Notes: a model not told the origin generated them from the letters alone. A DNA stretch of 64,000 bases from Pseudomonas sp. A34-9 (GCF_029543085.1 NZ_CP119967.1:1328501-1392500); one strand, 5' to 3'; positions 33,317 through 42,880 are shown, numbered from the stretch's first letter. Program-made: numbers and translations.

Positions 33317-33919
33317 ATGACAGAACCAACTTACCTGTCGAAAAGCGCCTTCGCGGCGCGGATCGGCCGGGCACCGAGCTACATCACCTGGTTGAAAAAA
33401 AACAACCGACTGGTGCTGTCGCCGGACGGAAAACTGGTGGACGTTCAGGCCAGCGAAGTGTTGATTCGCGACACCGCCGACCCGAGCAAAGCCGCCGTCG
33501 CTGATCGGCACCAACAAGACCGGATTCAGCGTGACGTTTACAGCCAACTGTCGACCCAGACCGAGCCGACTACCACGGCTGCGCCGCCGCAGGTGCTTAC
33601 CGGCGACGGCAAGCTTCCCGACTTCCAGAAGGCCCGCGCTCTGCGTGAGCACAACATGGCCAAGCTGGCGGAGATCGAACTGGGCAAAGCCCAAGGCTCG
33701 CTGGTCTCTAAGGAGGCGGTCGAAACCGGTGCCTACAACGCCGGCCGATTGCTGCGCGATCAACTATTCGGGCCGTTGCCGCAACTGTCCCATGATCTTG
33801 CGGCCATGACCGATCCCTGGCTGATCGAAAAACACCTGACAGCCACCTTCCGTCGAACGCTGGAAGAAGCCGAGCGGCTCTCTTCGGCAGATCTTGAACA
33901 CGCAATGACAACGGACTGA
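33317..33919 (+). CDS. Terminase small subunit, gpNu1-like
   Basis: A 200-residue DNA-packaging protein. The start is fixed by AAGGAGG before the ATG at 33317. The N-terminal winged helix (Y-L-S-K-S-A-F-A-A-R-I-G-R-A-P-S-Y-I-T-W-L) should bind cos DNA. A central linker and C-terminal helices that bind the large subunit follow. First gene of the lambda-like head module. Confidence 0.82.
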   Translation: MTEPTYLSKSAFAARIGRAPSYITWLKKNNRLVLSPDGKLVDVQASEVLIRDTADPSKAAVADRHQQDRIQRDVYSQLSTQTEPTTTAAPPQVLTGDGKLPDFQKARALREHNMAKLAEIELGKAQGSLVSKEAVETGAYNAGRLLRDQLFGPLPQLSHDLAAMTDPWLIEKHLTATFRRTLEEAERLSSADLEHAMTTD

Positions 33920-33923
33920 ACCC

Positions 33924-35951
33924 ATGCACACGGAATTTCCTGACGGTGCAGAGGTGTACCGTGAGGCTTATTTCCGTGGACTGCGCCCCGATCCAGACCT
34001 TTGGATCGACGAATGGGCCGATGAGTACATGCGAATCCCGCGTGACACTGGTGCCCCTGAACCCGGCCAGTACCGCACCTCACGGACACCTTATGCCCGC
34101 GAGCCAATGCGCTGCCTGTCGCCGGCTCACCCTTGCAGACGCGTGGTCACCATGGTGGCCTCGCAGTTGATGAAAACACAGATTGCCTTGAACTGGATGG
34201 GCGGCCTGATTCACATGGCGCCGTCGAACATCCTGGCGCTGCTTCCCAGCCTTGGCCTGTCCAAGCGGGTGTCGGGGCGGATCAGCAAGACCATCAAGGC
34301 CACCCCCGTTCTGCGCGAGCGGGTCGCGGCCACCCGCTCGCGGGACGCACGCAACACGATGGACACCAAGGAATTCGAGGGTGGCTCGCTGTATGTCACC
34401 ACCGCCGGTTCTGCGGCCAACCTGTCGGAGCTTTCGGCCCGCTACATCTACGGCGACGAAGTCGACCGCTGGGAGAACGATGTCGGCCAGGAGGGTGACC
34501 CCATCAAGCTGGCAGAGACGCGGGCGACCAACTTCGGTCGCAACGCCAAGATTTACTTCTCCAGCTCGCCGACGATCAAAGGCGCCTCGCGGATCGCCGA
34601 TCTGTTCGAATCTAGCGACCAGCGCTACTACTACGTGCCATGCCCTACCTGCGGTCATATGCAAGTGCTGGAATGGGAACGGCTGCACTACAGCAAGGAC
34701 TTCAGCACTGTGCATTACGAGTGTGCAGCACCTGAGTGCGACGTGCTGATCGAGGAGCACCACAAGAGCGACATGCTTGCCCGAGGCGAGTGGCGTGCTC
34801 ATGCCGGTGGCGACGGCAAAACCGTTGGTTTTCACCTCAATGCACTGTACTCGCCGACCGGCTGGATGGATTGGGCCGGCCTAGCCGTGGAGTTTGAAGA
34901 CGCCAAAAAAGCTCAGGCCCAAGGCGACACGAGCCTGATGCAGGTGTTCTACAACACCCGTCTGGCCAAGGTCTGGGACAGCGCACTCGAACAGACCAAG
35001 GCGGAAGTGCTCATCGCCCGGGCGCGGATGGAGACCTACACCCTCGGCGCGATGCCGGCCGGCGTGCTGATGCTGACCGGCGCCGTCGACGTTCAGGCCA
35101 ATCGCCTGGAGCTGATGGTGATGGGCTTTGGCGTCGGCATGGAACGCTGGGTGGTCGATCACCAGGTCATTTGGGGCGATCCAGCAGACGACCGCACCTG
35201 GGCTGTGCTGGACGAGAAACTCAAGGCGCGTTACCGGCATCCTTGCGGTGTCGGGCTGGCGATTCTCGCCGTCGGCGTCGACTCCGGCGGTCACCACACC
35301 GATGAGGTCTACCAGTACTGTCGCGTGCGCCGCTGGCGCAACATCTTCGCTATCAAGGGCGCAAGCAAGCCGGGCCGACCGGTGATTGCACAGCGCCCGT
35401 CCATGGTTGACGTGACGTGGAAGGGGCAGACCGAACGCAACGGCGCCGAGCTGTGGTTCGTCGGTACCGACACCGCCAAGGACTGGATCTACAACCGCTA
35501 CCCGTTCCCGGACGGGCCGGGTTCGCTGCACTTTGCCAACGACCTGCCGGATGAATTCTTCGCTCAGTGCGTCGCCGAACGCAAAGTCGTGCGGTACGTG
35601 CGCGGTCACAAACGCATCGAATGGGTGAAGGGCAAGGCAGAGCGCAACGAAGCGCTCGACCTGATGGTGTATTGCCTCGCGATGGCGCATTACCTCGGCA
35701 TCAACCGCTACCAGGAACACGATTGGGATCGGGTGCGTCAGGCGCTGGCCCAGTCCGGTCTGTTCGACGATGCCCTGGGCATCAAGCCGGTTCAGGGGGA
35801 GCGCGTCGATGAAGGCGAAACACCTGCGCCTGCGGCTGTGCGACAGGCTCAAGCCGCAACACCACCTGCTGCACCAGTCGCTCCAGCGCGACCCCCTGCT
35901 GCACCACATCAACGCCGCAGTTCCACCAGCGGTTACCTGAAGAGACGCTGA
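33924..35951 (+). CDS. Terminase large subunit, lambda gpA family
   Basis: Packaging motor and cos nuclease, 675 residues. The N-terminal ATPase has a variant Walker A around residues 79-87 (S-Q-L-M-K-T-Q) and a Y-G-D-E-V-D-R Walker B. A zinc-ribbon-like C-P-T-C-G-H and C-A-A-P-E-C pair follows. The C-terminal nuclease contains G-A-V-D-V-Q and V-G-V-D-S-G-G acidic segments, and the last 60 residues are Ala/Pro-rich. Four bases after the small subunit. Confidence 0.95.
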   Translation: MHTEFPDGAEVYREAYFRGLRPDPDLWIDEWADEYMRIPRDTGAPEPGQYRTSRTPYAREPMRCLSPAHPCRRVVTMVASQLMKTQIALNWMGGLIHMAPSNILALLPSLGLSKRVSGRISKTIKATPVLRERVAATRSRDARNTMDTKEFEGGSLYVTTAGSAANLSELSARYIYGDEVDRWENDVGQEGDPIKLAETRATNFGRNAKIYFSSSPTIKGASRIADLFESSDQRYYYVPCPTCGHMQVLEWERLHYSKDFSTVHYECAAPECDVLIEEHHKSDMLARGEWRAHAGGDGKTVGFHLNALYSPTGWMDWAGLAVEFEDAKKAQAQGDTSLMQVFYNTRLAKVWDSALEQTKAEVLIARARMETYTLGAMPAGVLMLTGAVDVQANRLELMVMGFGVGMERWVVDHQVIWGDPADDRTWAVLDEKLKARYRHPCGVGLAILAVGVDSGGHHTDEVYQYCRVRRWRNIFAIKGASKPGRPVIAQRPSMVDVTWKGQTERNGAELWFVGTDTAKDWIYNRYPFPDGPGSLHFANDLPDEFFAQCVAERKVVRYVRGHKRIEWVKGKAERNEALDLMVYCLAMAHYLGINRYQEHDWDRVRQALAQSGLFDDALGIKPVQGERVDEGETPAPAAVRQAQAATPPAAPVAPARPPAAPHQRRSSTSGYLKRR

Positions 35952-35952
35952 T

Positions 35953-36159
35953 ATGTCCTTTACTCAAAAACACCTCGACGCCATCGAGCGCGCCATTGCG
36001 CGTGGCGAAAAGACCGTGCGCTACAGCGACCGAACGGTGGAATACCGCGACGTCGACGAACTGCTCCGCGCCCGTGAAGAAATCCGTAGTTCGCTCACCA
36101 GCGCTACCGGCCCCCGCTCGCGGGTTGTCCGGCTCAGTCATGGAGGCAAGGGAATCTGA
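35953..36159 (+). CDS. Head-tail joining protein, lambda gpW-like
   Basis: A 68-residue protein with the compact gpW pattern: L-D-A-I-E-R-A-I-A-R-G-E-K-T-V-R-Y-S-D-R and Y-R-D-V-D-E-L-L-R-A-R. It closes the filled head and prepares it for the tail. Located between terminase and portal as in lambda; its last base is shared with the portal start. Confidence 0.85.
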   Translation: MSFTQKHLDAIERAIARGEKTVRYSDRTVEYRDVDELLRAREEIRSSLTSATGPRSRVVRLSHGGKGI

Positions 36160-37643
36160 TGGCTCGACAATTCCCGGCGCTCTCACGTAGCGGATTCTTG
36201 CTGCCATCGAACATCAAGGCCAGCTACGAAGGCGCCGGGGAGGGTCGCCGATCTGCCAGCTGGGACGCCACCGACGATGGCATCAACAGCATCAACACCC
36301 CGGCGCTGCGCAACCTGCGTGCCCGCTCACGGGCGGCGGTGCGCAATGACCCGTATGCGGCCAACGCCATCAACAAGCGGGTCAGCAACCTGATCGGCAC
36401 CGGCATCACGCCACGCCCAAAGGTCAAAGACGAAGCACTGCGCAACCTGCTGCAGGAACTATGGGACGACTGGGCTGACGAGTCGGATGCCGACGGTCTG
36501 TGCGACTTCTACGGCCAGCAGGCGCTGGTGGCTCGCACCGTGGAAACGGCGGGCGAGTGTTTTGTCCGCTTGCGTCCGCGCAGTCTGGACGAAGGCTTGG
36601 TAGTGCCGCTGCAGTTGCAGACCCTGGCGCCGGAATTCGTACCGCACGACAAGTTCGAGATGACCAAGACCGGCAACATCATCCGTGCCGGAATCGAGTT
36701 CAACCCGGCCGGCAAGCGCGTGGCTTACTGGATGTACCGCTCGCACCCGCGTGATGCGTCGTCGCTCAACAGCGGCTACAACCAACTGGTGCGCGTACCG
36801 GCCAGCCAAGTACTGCACATCTTCGAACCGCTGGAACCGGGGCAGTTGCGCGGCGTGCCGCGCATGTCGCCGGTACTCAAGCGCCTGCGCAGTCTCGACA
36901 ACTACGACGATGCGGTGCTGTTCCGGCAGGAAGTTTCCAACCTGTTCGCCGGCTTCATCAAGCGCCCGTCGCCTGACATGGGACAGGCGCCGCGTGATCC
37001 CGTCACTGGTCAACTGATTACTGCTGATCGCGACGGCTTCACACCGATGGTGGCACTCGAACCCGGCACGATGCAGGAGCTGGGCGCAGGTGAGGAGGTC
37101 GAGTTCTCCAAACCACCGGATGCCGGCAACAACTACCCGGACTTCATGCGGCAGCAACTGATGGCAGCTGCAGCGGGTTCCGACACGCCCTACGAGATCC
37201 TCACGGGCGACATGAAAGGGATCAACGACCGTGCGCTGCGCGTCGTGCTCAACGAGTTCCGGCGCCGCCTCGAACAACTGCAATTCAACGTCTACATCCA
37301 CCAGATTTGCCGGCCGGTCCGCGCTGCTTGGCTGGACATGGCGGTATTGAGCGGCGTGATCGAGTTGCCGGACTACGCCAAGCGTCGTCGCGAATTTCTG
37401 CGCACCCGCTGGGTGCCTCAAGGCTGGGCCTACATCCAGCCGGTGCAGGACGTGCAGGCGCGAATGCTTGAGGTCAATGCCGGGTTCGGTTCGCGCAGTG
37501 AGATGTGTCTGCGAACCGGTTACGACTCCGAAACGGTCGACGCGGAAAACGCCGCCGACGCTCAACGTGCCCGCGACTTGCGCCTCAATTACCGAACGCT
37601 CGTCGAGATTGATACTGAACACGACGACCAGGAGAAACCATGA
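36159..37643 (+). CDS. Portal protein, lambda gpB family
   Basis: A 494-residue portal, the ring through which DNA enters the head. Recognisable are the N-terminal R-A-A-V-R-N-D-P-Y-A-A-N-A-I-N-K segment, H-I-F-E-P-L-E-P-G-Q-L-R-G-V-P and the G-S-D-T-P-Y-E-I-L-T-G-D stretch typical of this family. Stop overlaps the protease start by ATGA. Confidence 0.95.
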   Translation: MARQFPALSRSGFLLPSNIKASYEGAGEGRRSASWDATDDGINSINTPALRNLRARSRAAVRNDPYAANAINKRVSNLIGTGITPRPKVKDEALRNLLQELWDDWADESDADGLCDFYGQQALVARTVETAGECFVRLRPRSLDEGLVVPLQLQTLAPEFVPHDKFEMTKTGNIIRAGIEFNPAGKRVAYWMYRSHPRDASSLNSGYNQLVRVPASQVLHIFEPLEPGQLRGVPRMSPVLKRLRSLDNYDDAVLFRQEVSNLFAGFIKRPSPDMGQAPRDPVTGQLITADRDGFTPMVALEPGTMQELGAGEEVEFSKPPDAGNNYPDFMRQQLMAAAAGSDTPYEILTGDMKGINDRALRVVLNEFRRRLEQLQFNVYIHQICRPVRAAWLDMAVLSGVIELPDYAKRRREFLRTRWVPQGWAYIQPVQDVQARMLEVNAGFGSRSEMCLRTGYDSETVDAENAADAQRARDLRLNYRTLVEIDTEHDDQEKP

Positions 37644-38782
37644 AACCGCCGTTCCATCTACGAATCTTCAACAAACTGGATGGGCAACTGCCCGTGCAAG
37701 ACAAACACTGGTACAGCCTCCGGGCCAGCGGTGAAGCCGAACAGCGCACTATCGAGGTGTACGTCTACGGCGAGATCGGCACCTGGGGTATTACGGCCAA
37801 TCAGTTCGTGCGTGACCTGGCCGCGCTGGATGACGGTACTTCACCGATTGTAGTTGCGTTCAACAGCATCGGCGGCGACCTGTTCGACGGCCTGGCCATT
37901 CATAACGCCCTGTCGCGTCTGGGAGAACGCTGCACCGGTCGTGTGGATGCCCTGGCTGCCAGTGCCGCGAGCGTTGCAGTCTGCGGCGCTCATCGAGTGG
38001 TAATCGCTGAAAACGCCGCACTGATGATCCACAACCCGTGGACTTATGCCTCGGGTGATGCCGAGGATATGCGCAAGGTAGCGACCGCGTTGGATCAAGC
38101 GCTGGAACTCATCATCACGGCCTACAAGGCCAAGGCGCCGGATATCGACGAGGTAGAGTTGCGGCGCCTGGTCAATGCAGAAACCTGGCTGACGGCTCGC
38201 GAAGCGGTGGCCCTTGGATTGGCCGATGAAGTCGGCGACGGAGTGCAAATCAAGGCGTGTCTGGGGCAGGGCACGGTCATGCAGAAATACCAGCGCACGC
38301 CCCAGGCGCTGCTGGATCTGCTCAACGAACTCACGAAACCGACCGAGCCGGTGGTCGACAAGCCTGAGCCATCGGCAACTGGTGCGAATGCAGCGGCGCT
38401 GGCTCTGCTGATCACCCAGTCATGCACTCAGGCCGGTATCAGTAACTTGATCGAACCGCTGATTGCAGCGACCAAGCTGGTTGACGAAGCGACTGTGCAG
38501 GCCGCGATCACCCAGGCCAAGTCGATCCGCGATCTTTGCGTTGCTGCCCGGCTGCCAGAGTTTGCGGTGGAGTTTGTACAGGCCGGACTGGACACCGGTG
38601 CCGTGCGTGCGCGGCTCTTCGATAAGGTCGTAGGGAAAGGCGGGGGCTTCGAGATCGACAACAGTCTGCCGCAGAACGAAGACCCGGCTCCCAAAATTCA
38701 AGCCAAGCAACCCGATCCGCCATCCATTTGGGCGGCGCGTCAGGCCGCTCAATCTCAAGCCTTTAAAGGAGTAAGACCATGA
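37640..38782 (+). CDS. ClpP-like head maturation protease with C-terminal scaffold region
   Basis: A 380-residue protein whose N-terminal ~200 residues form a ClpP fold: S-I-G-G-D-L-F-D-G-L, nucleophile Ser in L-A-A-S-A-A-S-V, and H in M-I-H-N-P-W. The helical C-terminus probably acts as a scaffold, as in lambda gpC/Nu3. It takes the gpC place in the module but belongs to the ClpP rather than the S49 class. Confidence 0.9.
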   Translation: MKPPFHLRIFNKLDGQLPVQDKHWYSLRASGEAEQRTIEVYVYGEIGTWGITANQFVRDLAALDDGTSPIVVAFNSIGGDLFDGLAIHNALSRLGERCTGRVDALAASAASVAVCGAHRVVIAENAALMIHNPWTYASGDAEDMRKVATALDQALELIITAYKAKAPDIDEVELRRLVNAETWLTAREAVALGLADEVGDGVQIKACLGQGTVMQKYQRTPQALLDLLNELTKPTEPVVDKPEPSATGANAAALALLITQSCTQAGISNLIEPLIAATKLVDEATVQAAITQAKSIRDLCVAARLPEFAVEFVQAGLDTGAVRARLFDKVVGKGGGFEIDNSLPQNEDPAPKIQAKQPDPPSIWAARQAAQSQAFKGVRP

Positions 38783-39123
38783 CCATCAAACGCGAACCGA
38801 TGCATGCAGGTGAGTTCCTGCTGTCCGAGGGCGCCGGGACCATCTCGCGAGAAGCAATCAACGTTGCCGCCGGTCACGCACTGGAGCCGGGTCAGATCCT
38901 CGGCCTGGTGACCGCGAGCAGTGAGTTCGCCCCGTACAACCCGACCGCCGAAGACGGCACGGAAAACGCCATCGCCATTCTCTACGGCCCGCTCGGTGAG
39001 TCGGATGTCGTTCGTCGCGGGCGCGCCGTGGTGCGTTTGGCCGAAGTCAGCGAAGCACACCTGACCGGTCTGGATCTGGCCGCCGAGAAAGCACTCGCCA
39101 CTCATTTCGTGATCGTCCGCTAA
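38779..39123 (+). CDS. Head decoration protein, lambda gpD-like
   Basis: A 114-residue protein with the gpD-family pattern: E-F-L-L-S-E-G-A-G-T-I-S-R-E, then G-H-A-L-E-P-G-Q-I-L-G and late A-V-V-R-L-A-E-V. It trims and stabilises the expanded capsid. The start overlaps the protease stop. Confidence 0.9.
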   Translation: MTIKREPMHAGEFLLSEGAGTISREAINVAAGHALEPGQILGLVTASSEFAPYNPTAEDGTENAIAILYGPLGESDVVRRGRAVVRLAEVSEAHLTGLDLAAEKALATHFVIVR

Positions 39124-39144
39124 GTCGATCCTTCTTTTATATGC

Positions 39145-39168
39145 ATCCCGCCGCGTGCGGGATTTTTC
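39145..39168 (+). terminator. Intergenic hairpin with T-run before the major capsid gene
   Basis: ATCCCGC-CGCGT-GCGGGAT then TTTTT, followed closely by TTCTGGAGA and the capsid start. One of four related hairpin-plus-Shine-Dalgarno blocks in the structural region (others at 42279, 46393, 52538). Confidence 0.7.
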
Positions 39169-39185
39169 GTTTCTGGAGAGTACCT

Positions 39186-40181
39186 ATGGCCGATATCGCC
39201 ATTTTTGACGACGAAGCATTCAGCGTCGATTCGCTGACCGCTGCACTCAACGATCAGCCTTACTTGCCCGGACGCATCAGCGCGTTGGGGCTGTTTCGCG
39301 AGGAAGGCATCACCACCCTGACTGTTCAGATTGAAAAGGACGGCGACACCCTGGCCCTGGTGCCGGCTGGTGAGCGTGGCACGTCCGGCTTGGTGGTTGC
39401 AGGCAGCAAGCGCACCCTGATCCCTTTCAACACCGTGCACCTGCCGGAGCGCTTCACGATCAAGGCCGACGAGATCCAAGGCATCCGTGCATTCGGTACT
39501 CGTACTGAGTTGCAGGCAGTGCAGGACGTGGTCAATGCACGTCTGGCCAAGGCGCGGCGCCAGTTGGACGCCACGCACGAATTCCAGCGCATGGGTGCAT
39601 TGAATGGCCAGATCCTTGATGCCGATGGGAAGACCGTACTGCTGGACCTTTATGACCGCTTCGGTGTGGATCGCCAGAAACTGTCCATGGGGTTGGCAGA
39701 TTCGAGCACTGAACTGCGGGTTAAGTGCGGTGAAGCCCTGGACATGCAGGAAGACGCGCTCGGCAGTGTGACCAGCACCGGATCTCGCGCCTTCTGCGGC
39801 AAGAACTTCTGGAACAAGCTGATCGTTCACAAGTCGGTCAAAGAGACCTACCTCAACAGCCAGCAGGCAGCAGCCCTGCGTGGTGATGCTCGTGAGAGCT
39901 TCGAGTTCGGCGGCATCATCTGGGAGCGCTACCGTGGCAAGGTAGCCGGTGTGTCGTTCGTGCACGACGACAAGGCGTTGCTGATTCCCGAAGGCGTGCC
40001 GGATCTGTACATCTCGGTGTTTGCACCTGCTGACTACATGGAAACGGTCAACACCCAGGGTATTCCTTACTACAGCATGATCGAACCATTGCCGTTCAAG
40101 AAAGGCATGGCCGGAGAAGCTCAGTCCAACCCGCTGCACCTGTGCACGCGACCTCGTGCGCAGATCCTGCTGGAACTCTGA
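39186..40181 (+). CDS. Major capsid protein, lambda gpE family
   Basis: A 331-residue capsid protein starting M-A-D-I-A-I-F-D-D-E-A-F with CTGGAGA upstream of the ATG at 39186. Family traits include P-F-N-T-V-H-L-P at about 80-87, the helical A-V-Q-D-V-V-N-A-R-L region and the end P-L-H-L-C-T-R-P. Only three bases separate it from the next gene. Confidence 0.93.
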   Translation: MADIAIFDDEAFSVDSLTAALNDQPYLPGRISALGLFREEGITTLTVQIEKDGDTLALVPAGERGTSGLVVAGSKRTLIPFNTVHLPERFTIKADEIQGIRAFGTRTELQAVQDVVNARLAKARRQLDATHEFQRMGALNGQILDADGKTVLLDLYDRFGVDRQKLSMGLADSSTELRVKCGEALDMQEDALGSVTSTGSRAFCGKNFWNKLIVHKSVKETYLNSQQAAALRGDARESFEFGGIIWERYRGKVAGVSFVHDDKALLIPEGVPDLYISVFAPADYMETVNTQGIPYYSMIEPLPFKKGMAGEAQSNPLHLCTRPRAQILLEL

Positions 40182-40183
40182 CC

Positions 40184-40504
40184 ATGTCCTTTCGCGAATT
40201 GCTGGAAGACGTCGACGACACGGTGTTCGAAACCCTCGGCGACACGGCTCGGATTGAGGGCTACGACGAGCCGGTGCTGGGCATGTTCGCCGCACCGTGG
40301 TTGCAACCCAAGATGGGCAATACCAGGACGGCGTTGCGTGAACCAAAGTTCGAGATCCGCGTCCGCGATTCGCATGGCCTGAGAAAAGGGCTGCTTGTCA
40401 GTGTGGATCTGCCGGAGCTGGACGGTGGCGGTGACTATGACCTGCTGCAGCTGGAGCCGGGCGGTGATGGACTCGTCGCCTTGATACTGAGGAAACGACC
40501 ATGA
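40184..40504 (+). CDS. Head-tail attachment protein, lambda gpFII-like
   Basis: A 106-residue protein fitting the Phage_attach pattern in size and position, with V-F-E-T-L-G-D-T-A-R and R-D-S-H-G-L-R-K-G near the middle. It should complete the head for tail joining. Overlaps the next gene (ATGA). Confidence 0.75.
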   Translation: MSFRELLEDVDDTVFETLGDTARIEGYDEPVLGMFAAPWLQPKMGNTRTALREPKFEIRVRDSHGLRKGLLVSVDLPELDGGGDYDLLQLEPGGDGLVALILRKRP

Positions 40505-41157
40505 GTGTTGGCAGTCACTTCAAACCCTCGGCCGGCGGCGGGATGATCTCGTTGCAGACATCGGCGGCAGACCTGAAAGCCTTTCAGGACTTTGCCGCCG
40601 TAGTGCCAAAAGCAGCGGCCAACGCCCAGCGCCGAGCCATCAACAAAACCCTGCGCTGGCTTGCCACACAAATTGCCCGCGCCGTCGGCCGGCAGGAACG
40701 CATTGCTGTCGCTGCTGTGCGTCAGCGACTGCGTGCCTACCCGGTCAGCGGTGGATCGAACAGCGGCAAATTGTGGTTTGGCCTCAACGCCATGGAGGCC
40801 AGCCGCATCGGCCGGCCTCGGCAGAGTCGCTCCGGTGTCTCGGTGGCAGGCCGGCGCTTTCAGGGTGCATTCTTCAAGAAGGTCTACGGCAACAGCGCAG
40901 ACGTCTGGATTCGTACCGGCAGCAAGCACTTCAGGGCGAGCGATTATCCCGACAGCGATGTCAGCGGTGCGGTCGGCGCGAGTTCGGGCTGGATCGCCGA
41001 GCACGACAATCGCTTCCCGCTGGCCAAGGCCAAGGTTTCGTTGGAGCAGGCCCGCCCGCACTTCGAGAGCTGGGTACGCAAGGCTGACGAACACCTGGTG
41101 CATGTCCTGCAGCAGGAACTCAATTTCGAAGTGCAGAAGCACTTGAAGGGGAAATGA
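40501..41157 (+). CDS. Minor tail protein Z-like
   Basis: A 218-residue protein resembling the prophage minor tail protein Z family: A-A-N-A-Q-R-R-A-I-N-K-T-L-R-W-L near residues 38-53, and F-F-K-K-V-Y-G-N-S-A-D-V-W-I-R. It probably works at tail completion, at the junction of the lambda-like head module and the P2-like tail module. Confidence 0.8.
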   Translation: MSVGSHFKPSAGGGMISLQTSAADLKAFQDFAAVVPKAAANAQRRAINKTLRWLATQIARAVGRQERIAVAAVRQRLRAYPVSGGSNSGKLWFGLNAMEASRIGRPRQSRSGVSVAGRRFQGAFFKKVYGNSADVWIRTGSKHFRASDYPDSDVSGAVGASSGWIAEHDNRFPLAKAKVSLEQARPHFESWVRKADEHLVHVLQQELNFEVQKHLKGK

Positions 41158-41158
41158 C

Positions 41159-41680
41159 GTGACGGATCAGGTCGACGAGCCGTTCAGTCTTGAACAGTTT
41201 TATCAAGTCATTGAGCGGCGCATTAAGGATCACTTTCCGGGCCTGCAGACGGTGTCCATGTGGCCGGATGATTTGGATCGCTTACCGCTGCCAGCGGTAC
41301 TGATCGAACTGGCCGAGATGGAGCCGGGTCTCGATCCGGGAACCGGTGAAACCGGCTTGGCCTGCAAGTTCGAGGCGCGAGTGATCACCGATCCGATTCA
41401 GCCGGATCATCATCAACAGGCGGTGTTCCTAGCGGGCCACCTCGCCGCGTTGCTCCGCATGCAGTGCTGGGGTGTTGAGGTCGAACCGGCCGAGTTCGTG
41501 CAGGCCATGCAGGACTGGACCAAACCCGAACTGGACGGCTACACCGTCTGGATCGTGGAATGGACGCAGCAGATCTACCTGGGTGATGCCGAATGGCCTT
41601 GGCCGGATCAGCCGCCGGGCACCTTGGTGTTGAATATTGAGCCAGGCGACGGCCCGTTCCGTGCGGAGGACGTGCAATGA
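41159..41680 (+). CDS. Phage tail-completion hypothetical protein
   Basis: A 173-residue acidic protein from a GTG at 41159, with AAGGGG upstream. It begins with a helical segment F-Y-Q-V-I-E-R-R-I-K-D-H-F-P-G, then L-P-A-V-L-I-E-L, typical of small proteins between Z and V in such modules; P2 gpR or tail-terminator function is likely from position. Overlaps gpV (ATGA). Confidence 0.7.
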   Translation: MTDQVDEPFSLEQFYQVIERRIKDHFPGLQTVSMWPDDLDRLPLPAVLIELAEMEPGLDPGTGETGLACKFEARVITDPIQPDHHQQAVFLAGHLAALLRMQCWGVEVEPAEFVQAMQDWTKPELDGYTVWIVEWTQQIYLGDAEWPWPDQPPGTLVLNIEPGDGPFRAEDVQ

Positions 41681-42264
41681 GTTCAGGTTACGTCGCGGCC
41701 CAGCACGACCGCATGCTCGCCGGCCTGGTCAAGGATTGCTACGTGGTGGCGGTGGATCTCGCTGCGTCACCCCCAATGTGCAGAGTCTCGGACGGTGAGT
41801 GGGTCAGCGGCTGGGTGCGCTGGCACAGCGTTGCAGCTGGCAAGGCGCGGCACTGGCGGGCGCCGAGTCTCGACGAGCAGGGCACCCTGATCAGTGCCAG
41901 CGGCGACGTGGCGCAAGGCACGTTCATTCCTGGTCTTTACGGCAATGGTGGCCCTCCACCAGACAACCGCGACCACGTCGAGGTCTGGCGTTTCGATGAT
42001 GGAGGCTCACTGGTCTACGACTGGCAGGCCAATAGTTACACCATCACCTTGCCGAGCGGTACGGTCACGATCAAGGTCGGATCGACCCAGGCCGAATTCA
42101 CCGACAACGCTGTCAGCGTGAAGTCCGGAACGATCAATCTGGAGGGCGCCGTGAACATCAAAGGGCCGGTCAACATCGACGGCCCTCTGCACGCGACACA
42201 GAGCATCACCAGTGATGCCGACATTCTGGCCACCGGCCAAAGTGACAACCACCACAAGCACTAA
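41677..42264 (+). CDS. Baseplate assembly/spike protein V, P2 gpV-like
   Basis: A 195-residue baseplate spike. An OB-fold N-terminus and a beta-rich C-terminus with repeated strands (T-I-N-L-E-G-A-V-N-I-K-G-P-V-N-I-D-G) end in a histidine-rich tip, S-D-N-H-H-K-H, as expected of a metal-binding membrane-piercing apex. First clear gene of the P2-like tail module. Confidence 0.9.
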   Translation: MSSGYVAAQHDRMLAGLVKDCYVVAVDLAASPPMCRVSDGEWVSGWVRWHSVAAGKARHWRAPSLDEQGTLISASGDVAQGTFIPGLYGNGGPPPDNRDHVEVWRFDDGGSLVYDWQANSYTITLPSGTVTIKVGSTQAEFTDNAVSVKSGTINLEGAVNIKGPVNIDGPLHATQSITSDADILATGQSDNHHKH

Positions 42265-42278
42265 CTCATCACTCATTC

Positions 42279-42302
42279 AGCCCGCCGCGTGCGGGCTTTT
42301 TC
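42279..42302 (+). terminator. Intergenic hairpin with T-run after gene V
   Basis: AGCCCGC-CGCGT-GCGGGCT then TTTT, followed within ten bases by CTGGAGA of the next gene. Nearly the same hairpin as at 39145. Confidence 0.7.
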
Positions 42303-42317
42303 ATGCCTGGAGAAATC

Positions 42318-42548
42318 ATGGCCAAACATCAAGATGATTCGAATGCGCCTGAGTCCGTACCGATCAGCACCGTGCAGGCGAACTCGACCGTGACCTTTCG
42401 CGACACGCTCTACACATCGCGCACGGTCGTCCTGCCTGACGGCCGCACCCTGGCTATAGCGAAAGCCCAGGTATCGGTTGATGGCACCGACGATGTGGCG
42501 CTGAAGTGTCTCAAAGCCAACGCCGAGTTCGAGCAACTCAAGGAGTAA
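42318..42548 (+). CDS. Small phage protein between genes V and W
   Basis: A 76-residue protein, start at the ATG with CTGGAGA upstream. It is beta-rich, with T-V-T-F-R-D-T-L-Y-T-S-R-T-V-V-L-P-D-G and a helical end. No family recognised; by position a baseplate accessory. It ends five bases before gene W. Confidence 0.7.
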   Translation: MAKHQDDSNAPESVPISTVQANSTVTFRDTLYTSRTVVLPDGRTLAIAKAQVSVDGTDDVALKCLKANAEFEQLKE

Positions 42549-42553
42549 ACCCG

Positions 42554-42880
42554 ATGATCGGAATGGATCGCCACACCGGGCAACCCATCTCCGGCATCGA
42601 GCATTTACGCCAGTCCGTTGCGGACATTCTCGGCACGCCGTTGCTGAGCCGCCGCGAGCGTCCGGAGTACGGCAGCAAACTGCGGCGCATGGTCGACCTG
42701 CCCATCAACGAAGGCTGGAAGAGCGCCGCTCAAGCGGAAGCTGTCCGGGCATTGCGTCAATGGGAGCCGCGATTGAAGGTTGAGCGCATCGTAGTCACCT
42801 CGGTGCTAGGTGGGAAAATCAATTTCAGAATCAGCGGCGAGTATCTCGGTGAGCGCGGCACGTTGGAGGTGTGGGTATGA
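42554..42880 (+). CDS. Baseplate wedge protein W, gp25-like
   Basis: A 108-residue lysozyme-like wedge subunit: M-D-R-H-T-G-Q-P-I-S-G-I-E-H-L-R-Q-S-V, then the family signature R-R-E-R-P-E-Y-G-S-K-L. It joins the baseplate to the sheath. The stop overlaps gene J (ATGA). Confidence 0.92.
   Translation: MIGMDRHTGQPISGIEHLRQSVADILGTPLLSRRERPEYGSKLRRMVDLPINEGWKSAAQAEAVRALRQWEPRLKVERIVVTSVLGGKINFRISGEYLGERGTLEVWV

Noticed and set aside
36459..37622. 387-codon minus-strand frame opposite the portal gene
   Set aside because: Antisense shadow; the portal gene fits the overlapping head operon.
39120..40346. 408-codon minus-strand frame opposite the capsid gene
   Set aside because: Antisense shadow; His/Gln/Arg-rich composition, no start signal.
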